This document shows, piece by piece, positions 58,226 through 64,000 of a stretch of DNA of 64,000 nt. The DNA lies in NCBI RefSeq assembly GCF_030410045.1, contig NZ_JAUFRA010000005.1, positions 434,001 to 498,000 on the forward strand. Reading direction: 5' to 3'. The number at the start of each line of letters is the position of its first letter. The first letter of the stretch is position 1. This DNA is from Marivivens donghaensis (GTDB lineage Bacteria > Pseudomonadota > Alphaproteobacteria > Rhodobacterales > Rhodobacteraceae). The translations under genes and the position numbers were made by a program. Under the pieces are notes generated by a model. That model had not been told where the DNA came from. It saw only the letters and a list, made by a program, of their open reading frames with translations, and did no database searches.

Positions 58226-58987
58226 ATGACCAACACGCAAAACCCTCTTGTCGAATTGCGGAACATCGAAATCGCATTCGGCGGTATCAAGGCCGTGGAT
58301 GATGTCAGCGTTGACCTCTACCCGGGCGAAGTTGTTGGCCTCTTGGGCCACAACGGTGCAGGCAAATCGACCCTGATCAAATGTCTATCGGGCGCGTATA
58401 AAAAGGACGCAGGTGAAGTGCTGATCAACGGCCAATCCGTTGAGATCAACAACCCGCGCGACGCCCGTTCCTACAACATCGAAACCATCTACCAGACGCT
58501 CGCGCTGGCGGATAACCTCGATGCAGCGTCGAACCTGTTCTTGGGCCGTGAGATCGTGACCAAATCAGGCATGCTCGACGAAGCAAAGATGGAAGCTGAG
58601 ACGCGCAAGATCATGGCGCGTCTCAACCCCAACTTCCGCAAGTTCAACGAACCAGTGAGCGCGCTTTCGGGCGGTCAGCGTCAGTCGGTTGCGATTGCTC
58701 GTGCGGTGTATTTCAACGCCAAAATCTTGATCATGGATGAACCGACAGCGGCGCTCGGCCCGCATGAAACACAGATGGTGGCAGAGCTGATTCAAGAGCT
58801 AAAGAAACAAGGCCTTGGTATCTTCTTGATCGACCACGATGTGCATGCGGTAAAACAGCTTTGTGACCGCGCGGCGGTTATGAAAAACGGTCAGTTGGTC
58901 GGCGTTGTGAAAGTGGATGAAGTGACCGAGGACGACCTCCTCGCGATGATCATCCTTGGACGCAAACCGGAACATCTGGCAGCATAA
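58226..58987 (+). CDS. xylG: Xylose ABC transporter ATPase, single-domain form
   Basis: 253 residues from the ATG at 58226 (AGGAG 8 bases upstream); the GTG at 58220 lies too close to the ribosome site. Walker A is GHNGAGKST, the signature LSGGQRQSVAIARAV, Walker B ILIMDEPTAALG and the switch His in IDHDVHAV. It carries one ABC domain, like FrcA, whereas the Escherichia coli XylG is a fused pair of about 510 residues, so it must work as a homodimer. The stop overlaps the xylB start by one base. Confidence 0.9.
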   Translation: MTNTQNPLVELRNIEIAFGGIKAVDDVSVDLYPGEVVGLLGHNGAGKSTLIKCLSGAYKKDAGEVLINGQSVEINNPRDARSYNIETIYQTLALADNLDAASNLFLGREIVTKSGMLDEAKMEAETRKIMARLNPNFRKFNEPVSALSGGQRQSVAIARAVYFNAKILIMDEPTAALGPHETQMVAELIQELKKQGLGIFLIDHDVHAVKQLCDRAAVMKNGQLVGVVKVDEVTEDDLLAMIILGRKPEHLAA

Positions 58988-60426
58988 TGTACATCGGACT
59001 TGATCTAGGCACTTCGGGCCTAAAGGGGATCGTCATTGACGATTCCCAAACTATCCTCGCCGAAGCAACGGCCCCCCTCACCGTCAGCCGCAAGGCAGAT
59101 GGTTGGTCAGAACAGGACCCCGCGGATTGGATCACAGCCGCGCAAACTGTTCTGGGTGCTCTCAAGTCCAAACTTTCGCTCGACGGTGTGCGTGCCATTG
59201 GCCTCTCTGGTCATATGCATGGTGCAACGTTGCTGGATGCCTCGGATACAGTGCTACGGCCCTGCATCCTCTGGAACGATACGCGGTCCTCAGCTGAGGC
59301 GGCAGCGCTGGATGCTGACCCGCGGTTCCGTGCCCTTACGGGCAACATCGTATTTCCGGGCTTTACCGCGCCGAAAATCGATTGGGTTCGCAACAATGAA
59401 CCCGAAATCTTTGCCAAATTGGCGAAAGTTCTCCTGCCCAAGGATTACCTGCGCCTATGGCTCACAGGTGAACACGTCGCTGAGATGTCGGATGCGGCAG
59501 GCACATCGTGGCTCGATACAGGGGCGCGGGCGTGGTCCGATGACCTACTCGAAGCGACCCACCTGACACGCGATCACATGCCGCGTCTCGTCGAAGGGTC
59601 TGATGTTTCGGGCACCCTACGGGCCGACATCGCAGCACAATTCGGCCTCCCCGCCAATGTCGTCGTGGCAGGCGGCGGCGGTGACAACGCAGCGAGCGCC
59701 GTGGGCGTGGGCGTTGTGAAATCTGGCGATGCGTTTATCAGCCTCGGCACCTCTGGCGTGCTCTTTGCGGCCTGTGACGCCTATTCCCCTGACGCGGCGA
59801 GCGCAGTGCACACCTTCTGTCACGCCCTGCCCGACACATGGCACCAGATGGGCGTGATCCTCGCAGCTGCGGACGCGATGAACTGGTTTGGTCGCGTGAT
59901 GGGCGCGGCACCTGCAGAACTCACGGGCGCGTTGGGACCACTCACCGCCCCTGCCCGCACGTTGTTCCTGCCCTACTTGGGTGGCGAACGTACCCCGCAC
60001 AATGATGCGACCATCCGCGCCTCGTTCCTGCACCTTGACCACGCGACCGACAGCGCAGCGATGACACGAGCGGTGCTAGAGGGCGTCACCTTTGCGGTGC
60101 GTGATAGCTATGACGCGCTGACCTCTACTGGCACACAGATCGAACGGTTGATCGCCGTTGGGGGCGGGTCAAAGTCTGACTACTGGGTGCAAGCGATCGC
60201 AACCATCCTCGGCATTCCGATCGGGTTGCCTGTGGCTGGTGACTACGGTGGCGCGTTCGGCGCGGCCCGTTTGGGCCTAATGGCAGCAACAGGTGAAACC
60301 ACCGCAGCAGCAAGCGCCCCGCAAATCGCGCGCACCATTGATCCTGTTCCCGCTTTGCAAGAGGCATTCCTCGCCCGCCACGCTGATTATCAAGCGGCCT
60401 ATAAGGCGCTTAAGACACTCAACTAG
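58987..60426 (+). CDS. xylB: Xylulokinase
   Basis: 479 residues, FGGY kinase family. N-terminal YIGLDLGTSGLKGIVID (residues 2-18) is the phosphate-1 motif, LSGHMHGATLLDASD and ILWNDTRSSAEA (catalytic Asp region) follow, and LPYLGGERTPHND and GGGSKSDYWVQAIATILGIP lie in the C-terminal domain. It phosphorylates D-xylulose made by XylA. Its ATG overlaps the xylG stop (TAATG), so transport and metabolism genes are in one operon. Confidence 0.94.
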   Translation: MYIGLDLGTSGLKGIVIDDSQTILAEATAPLTVSRKADGWSEQDPADWITAAQTVLGALKSKLSLDGVRAIGLSGHMHGATLLDASDTVLRPCILWNDTRSSAEAAALDADPRFRALTGNIVFPGFTAPKIDWVRNNEPEIFAKLAKVLLPKDYLRLWLTGEHVAEMSDAAGTSWLDTGARAWSDDLLEATHLTRDHMPRLVEGSDVSGTLRADIAAQFGLPANVVVAGGGGDNAASAVGVGVVKSGDAFISLGTSGVLFAACDAYSPDAASAVHTFCHALPDTWHQMGVILAAADAMNWFGRVMGAAPAELTGALGPLTAPARTLFLPYLGGERTPHNDATIRASFLHLDHATDSAAMTRAVLEGVTFAVRDSYDALTSTGTQIERLIAVGGGSKSDYWVQAIATILGIPIGLPVAGDYGGAFGAARLGLMAATGETTAAASAPQIARTIDPVPALQEAFLARHADYQAAYKALKTLN

Positions 60427-60434
60427 AGGTTCCT

Positions 60435-61736
60435 ATGACCGATTTTTTCAAAGGCATTCAGGCCGTCAAATACGAAGGCCCCGAGACTGAAAACGAATTT
60501 ACATTCCGTTACTACAACCCTGACGAAGTCATCATGGGCAAACGGATGGAAGACCATCTGCGCTTTGCCGTCGCCTACTGGCACAGCTTTGCCTACGAAG
60601 GCGGCGACCCGTTCGGTGGTCGCACCTTTGATCGCCCGTGGTTCGGTGACTCCATGGATGCCGCGAAACTGAAGGCTGATGCGGCGTTCGAGATGTTCGA
60701 CATCCTCGGCGCGCCATACTTCTGTTTCCACGACCTTGATGTGCGTCCTGAAGGTAAGACCTTTGCAGAGAACAAACGCAACCTCGAAGAGATCGTCGAC
60801 TACTTTGCGCAGAAAATGGAAACCTCAAAGACAAAGCTACTTTGGGGCACCGCGAACCTATTCACCCACCGTCGTTTCATGGCTGGTGCGGCGACCAACC
60901 CTGATCCAGAGGTTTTTGCCTACTCTGCTGCGACCATCAAATCTTGCATGGACGCAACGATGAAACTGGGCGGTGAGAACTACGTTCTGTGGGGCGGCCG
61001 TGAGGGCTATGAAACCCTGCTGAACACCGACCTCACCAAAGAGGCCGAACATGCGGCGCGGATGCTCGAAATGGTGGTCGAGTATAAGCACAAGATGGGC
61101 TGGGACGGTCAGATCCTGATCGAACCGAAACCCCAAGAGCCGTCCAAGCACCAGTATGACTTTGACGTGGCCACCGTTTATGGCTTCCTCAAACGCTTCG
61201 GCCTTGAGAACGAAGTGAAGATGAACATCGAACAAGGCCACGCGATCCTTGCGGGTCACAGCTTTGAACACGAACTGGCCTTGGCTGGGTCGTTGGGCAT
61301 GCTGGGTTCGATCGACATGAACCGCAACGACTACCAGTCTGGCTGGGACACCGACCAATTCCCGAACAACGTTCCGGAAATGGCGCTGGCCTATTATGAA
61401 GTTCTCAAGGCTGGCGGCTTCACCAAAGGCGGCACCAACTTTGACGCACGTATCCGTCGTCAGTCGCTCGACGCAGAGGATCTGATCCTCAGCCACATTG
61501 GTGGCATGGATTGCTGTGCACGCGGCCTCAAGGCGGCGGCTGCGATGCTTGAGGATGGCAAGCTCGAAGCGGCACGTGATGCGCGTTACGCAGGCTGGGA
61601 TACCGATGGCGCGAAAGCGATGCTGGGCAGCGATCTGGCCTCGATCCAAGAGCGCGTTCTAGCTGACAACGTTAACCCAGAGCCCCGCTCGGGCCGTCAG
61701 GAACGTCTGGAAAATCTGGTTAACCGCTACCTGTAA
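60435..61736 (+). CDS. xylA: Xylose isomerase
   Basis: 433 residues, class II size. The catalytic motif FHDLDVRPEG lies at residues 98-107, the metal/substrate segment VLWGGREGYETLLNTD near 182-197, LIEPKPQEPSKHQYD near 230-244, and NIEQGHAILAGHSFEHEL near 263-280. It converts D-xylose to D-xylulose. AGAGG precedes the ATG, 8 bases after xylB. A terminator follows and closes the xyl operon. Confidence 0.95.
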   Translation: MTDFFKGIQAVKYEGPETENEFTFRYYNPDEVIMGKRMEDHLRFAVAYWHSFAYEGGDPFGGRTFDRPWFGDSMDAAKLKADAAFEMFDILGAPYFCFHDLDVRPEGKTFAENKRNLEEIVDYFAQKMETSKTKLLWGTANLFTHRRFMAGAATNPDPEVFAYSAATIKSCMDATMKLGGENYVLWGGREGYETLLNTDLTKEAEHAARMLEMVVEYKHKMGWDGQILIEPKPQEPSKHQYDFDVATVYGFLKRFGLENEVKMNIEQGHAILAGHSFEHELALAGSLGMLGSIDMNRNDYQSGWDTDQFPNNVPEMALAYYEVLKAGGFTKGGTNFDARIRRQSLDAEDLILSHIGGMDCCARGLKAAAAMLEDGKLEAARDARYAGWDTDGAKAMLGSDLASIQERVLADNVNPEPRSGRQERLENLVNRYL

Positions 61737-61757
61737 TCAGGTGCGAAAAGGCCAAAG

Positions 61758-61784
61758 AAAGGGGTGCCATCGGCGCCCCTTTTG
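61758..61784 (+). terminator. Rho-independent terminator after xylA
   Basis: Stem AAAGGGGTGCC (61758-61768) and GGCGCCCCTTT (61772-61782) with one G-T pair and a 3-base loop, followed by TGCATG. It lies 21 bases after the xylA stop. Confidence 0.8.
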
Positions 61785-61821
61785 CATGTCAGGCATCACG
61801 GGCTAGGTCAGCAGTTCGCAC

Positions 61822-61838
61822 ATCAATCCAAGATTGAT
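61822..61838. promoter_or_regulatory. Inverted repeat ATCAATC-CAA-GATTGAT before the aldolase gene
   Basis: Exact 7-3-7 inverted repeat in the 216-base gap between xylA and the aldolase-like gene. The gap contains no other recognisable feature apart from the xylA terminator. Candidate operator of the aldolase/kinase unit. Confidence 0.45.
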
Positions 61839-61952
61839 AGTCACATGCGCAGCCTCCCTCGCGCTCATTGCAAAACTTTTCTTTTCGCAGACAGTTTAGC
61901 GCTATCAATTTCACGAAACTGCGATACCGTTTTCCCTAGAGTGGAGGACGTT

Positions 61953-62930
61953 ATGCCGAAAAATCTTGATCGTAAGTTAGACGCCATTCGTTCGGGCAAA
62001 TACAAGCCGAACGACTTTATCATTGCGGACGCCAAAGACGGCGATATGGCCTTTGGCTGTGCCACCCCAGGAAAAGGGGCTGATGGCCGCATGAAATCGC
62101 TGCGTGCCTATCGCGACGATATGATCAAGGTGACGAAATCTGGTTTGGTCGACATCATGCTGATGTCCCTCTCGACCGCAGAGGTGATGCAGGCCGAGGG
62201 GCTGTTCCACAAATCTCACGTGACCCCTGCTGTGCGCCTGAACGATACCACGGATATTTGGCACGTCCGTGGCGGGTGCTATCCCAAACACATGATGAAG
62301 AATTTCCGCTCTGCCCGTTTGGATCGGGTCAAAGCGGTCGCGCCTTTAGGCCTCTATTCGGTGACGTTCTACAATGACCTCGAACGGGATCACAAAACGC
62401 TCGAAGAGTTCGCGAAGTTCCGTGATGAGGCCTCTGCGGAAGGGGTCGATTACTTCCTCGAGGTCTTTAACCCCCAAATCCCCGTCGAAACCAACGGCGA
62501 CTTTGCGACCTACAACAATGACATGATCGTGCGCTGCCTTGCGGGCGTGTCGCGGCATGAACGCCCCGCCTTCCTCAAGGCAGCCTATAACGGTCCCGCC
62601 GCGACCGAAGAAATCGCAGGGTACGATCCTGAGAACCTGATCTTTGGTATTCTTGGCGGTGGCGCGGGAACCACGCGCGATTGCCTTGAACTGATCCGTC
62701 AGGCGGAAAAATACGGTGCACGTGTGGCTCTGTTCGGGCGCAAGATCTACTACTCTGAGGACTCGGTTCTCATGGTCAAAGCGATGCGCCACGTGATCGA
62801 AGACGGCGTTACCAGTGAGGAAGCGGTGAAGGCTTATCACGGTGATCTTCAGGCCAATGGTATCACGCCTTTCAGATCGCTCGACGACGATCTGGTGATT
62901 TCTGAAAACATCCTCAAGCCCAACGTGTGA
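61953..62930 (+). CDS. Class I aldolase-like protein of unknown sugar specificity
   Basis: 325 residues from the ATG at 61953 (GGAGG upstream). The pattern FIIADAKDGDMAFGCATPGK, PLGLYSVTFYND, EGVDYFLEVFNPQIP and LIFGILGGGAGTTRDCLELI suggests a TIM-barrel of the DeoC/LacD/FbaB aldolase superfamily, with a candidate Schiff-base Lys in FLKAAYNGPAA. I recall similar genes in Rhodobacterales without an assigned reaction. It is followed after 3 bases by a PfkB kinase, so kinase and aldolase probably act in sequence on a sugar phosphate. Substrate unknown. Confidence 0.65.
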   Translation: MPKNLDRKLDAIRSGKYKPNDFIIADAKDGDMAFGCATPGKGADGRMKSLRAYRDDMIKVTKSGLVDIMLMSLSTAEVMQAEGLFHKSHVTPAVRLNDTTDIWHVRGGCYPKHMMKNFRSARLDRVKAVAPLGLYSVTFYNDLERDHKTLEEFAKFRDEASAEGVDYFLEVFNPQIPVETNGDFATYNNDMIVRCLAGVSRHERPAFLKAAYNGPAATEEIAGYDPENLIFGILGGGAGTTRDCLELIRQAEKYGARVALFGRKIYYSEDSVLMVKAMRHVIEDGVTSEEAVKAYHGDLQANGITPFRSLDDDLVISENILKPNV

Positions 62931-62933
62931 CCC

Positions 62934-63941
62934 ATGCGCAAGGGGTTTGTGACCGCAGGCACGTGGTGTGTTGATCGCAACATTACCGTCGATCAATGGC
63001 CCAAAGAGGACATGATCGCCGCCGTTCAAAAGGTCGAACTGGCGGGTGGCGGGTCTGGTTGCAACTTTGCCGTCGATATGCGCCGTCTCGACCCTGACAT
63101 GCCCGTCTGGACCCAAGGTCTGATTGGTGCGGGCGAGATGGGCGATTTCCTGATCGGGATCGCCGACGAATACGGCATTGATCGCAGCGGCCTTTACCGC
63201 ACTGCTGACGCACAGACCCAAGTGACAGACGCCTATGTATCGGCCCAAACGGGTCGTCGCACGCATATCCTGTTCTTTGGTGTCGCGGACCTGATGACGC
63301 CAGACCATTACGATTTTTCGACCTGTTCGGCGCGTGTTCTACACCTCGGGCTTCCGGGTATTCACAAACAGATGGACGCAAAGTGGGGCGGCGATGCTAA
63401 TGGTTGGGTTACGGTGCTCCGCAAAGCTAAGGCCGCGGGACTGAATACCAACTTTGAATTCGTCGCCGGGCCTGAGGACAAGATCAGAGCGGTCGGGCAC
63501 CCTTGCCTACCGCATCTCGATACCTTGGTGGTCAACGATTTCGAAATTGGCGCGCTGGCTGGGCGCAAAACCGTTGAGGACGGCGTGACTGATCGCGATC
63601 AAGTGTTTGCCGCCGCCAGAGAGGTCCTTGCCATGGGGGCCATGGAACTCGTCGCCGTTCATTTCACCGAAGGCGCGGTTTTGGTCACTCGCGACGGCAC
63701 CGAAACCTTCCAACCCTCGGTGCGCATCGCAGATAAAGACCGCAAGGGCGCAAATGGCGCTGGTGATGCCTTTGCCGCGGGGTTCCAATACGGGCTTCAC
63801 GAAGGATGGACAGGGCAAGACTCGCTCAAACTCGGTCACGCAGCTGCCGCCGCCTGCCTACGGTCGGTCGGCACTTACACGACCGTAGAGACAGCGGCGG
63901 AGTGTTTGGCTTTGGCCCAAACGTGGGGATGGCGCGACTAG
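62934..63941 (+). CDS. PfkB-family carbohydrate kinase
   Basis: 335 residues. GGGSGCNFAVDMRRLDPDMP near residue 40 is the N-terminal glycine motif. The C-terminal catalytic/anion-hole motif is RKGANGAGDAFAAGFQYGLH (about residues 267-286), with the conserved GAGD intact but the usual DTT/DTx before it replaced by GAN. The substrate is not evident; fructose-, ribose- and keto-sugar kinases are all in this family. It sits 3 bases after the aldolase-like gene and is probably co-transcribed. Confidence 0.85.
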   Translation: MRKGFVTAGTWCVDRNITVDQWPKEDMIAAVQKVELAGGGSGCNFAVDMRRLDPDMPVWTQGLIGAGEMGDFLIGIADEYGIDRSGLYRTADAQTQVTDAYVSAQTGRRTHILFFGVADLMTPDHYDFSTCSARVLHLGLPGIHKQMDAKWGGDANGWVTVLRKAKAAGLNTNFEFVAGPEDKIRAVGHPCLPHLDTLVVNDFEIGALAGRKTVEDGVTDRDQVFAAAREVLAMGAMELVAVHFTEGAVLVTRDGTETFQPSVRIADKDRKGANGAGDAFAAGFQYGLHEGWTGQDSLKLGHAAAAACLRSVGTYTTVETAAECLALAQTWGWRD

Positions 63942-63945
63942 TCCC

Positions 63946-64000
63946 TCAGATGAGGCCGGCCAGCCAGAGGTAGAGCGGCAGACCTACTGTGATGTTGAAC
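63946..64000 (-). CDS. C-terminal end of an unidentified membrane protein
   Basis: Only the last 17 codons and a TGA are in the window; they read FNITVGLPLYLWLAGLI on the minus strand. The segment is strongly hydrophobic, like a last transmembrane helix of a transporter. The family cannot be named from so little. The stop is 4 bases beyond the pfkB stop, a tight convergent junction. Confidence 0.5.
   Translation of the reverse strand, partial: FNITVGLPLYLWLAGLI

Noticed and set aside
1..64000. Search for a mobile element, CRISPR array, toxin-antitoxin or defence system
   Set aside because: No transposase, integrase, repeat-spacer array, nuclease pair or phage gene was recognised; all regions are filled with metabolic and housekeeping genes.

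Overview
The window looks like a chromosomal segment of an alphaproteobacterium of the order Rhodobacterales (Roseobacter type). The basis is the high GC content, very dense gene packing, and gene sets typical of that group: tamA-tamB, lgt with a MidA-type methyltransferase and pgeF, an Hsp20/DUF1150 pair, divergent Lrp and trxB, PuuD-type urate oxidation, and betaine demethylation. The order is inferred from recollection of such gene orders, not from a search. I see no rRNA, tRNA, CRISPR array, insertion sequence, integrase or phage gene. It reads as a metabolic core and accessory region, not as an island.

Layout. 1-6320: the end of truA, then tamA, tamB and a hemerythrin-like gene. 6391-14415: a polyamine locus with a GntR regulator, an acetyltransferase remnant, an FAD amine oxidoreductase, a class III aminotransferase and the potFGHI uptake system, tied together by a repeated TTTGATCAAA palindrome. 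14412-21284: housekeeping genes (DUF2478, mobA, a TusA-like protein, DUF475, ubiK, lgt, midA-like, pgeF), a 49-residue protein and a Hint-domain protein. 21281-27426: an Lrp regulator, trxB, cytochrome b561, DUF1150/Hsp20, DUF465, purEK, a lipase-like protein and a Nudix hydrolase. 27423-30682: glutaryl-CoA dehydrogenase, a CaiB-type CoA transferase and a LysR regulator. 30729-32494: molybdate transporter genes modBC without modA. 32544-37336: an AGE-family epimerase, then an Lrp-controlled set of a PLP enzyme, an M24 hydrolase and an Asp/Glu racemase-like protein.

37333-44176 looks like a proline-betaine or glycine-betaine demethylation locus: flavin demethylase, TetR, pyrroline-5-carboxylate reductase, Rieske oxygenase and its reductase, and LysR. 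44282-51276 is a purine/ureide pathway running from urate to glyoxylate: PuuD, UraH, a UraD-PuuE fusion, AllE, AllA and a nucleobase permease. AllC is absent from the window. 51430-54221 is a di-haem peroxidase with a CRTAC1 protein. 54218-61736 is a xylose locus (ROK repressor, XylF, XylH, XylG, xylulokinase, xylose isomerase). 61953-63941 is an aldolase-like/PfkB-kinase pair of unknown sugar, and the last bases hold the end of a membrane protein.

The common theme is scavenging of small dissolved organic nitrogen and carbon compounds: polyamines, betaines, purines, glutarate and xylose. Each set usually has its own regulator, and several have palindromic operator candidates. Nine of fourteen convergent gene junctions overlap by exactly four bases, with stop codons interlocked on the two strands. 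The most unusual items are the internally deleted acetyltransferase, the modBC pair without modA, the PLP/M24/racemase operon, the Hint protein without its nucleophile, and the aldolase/kinase pair.
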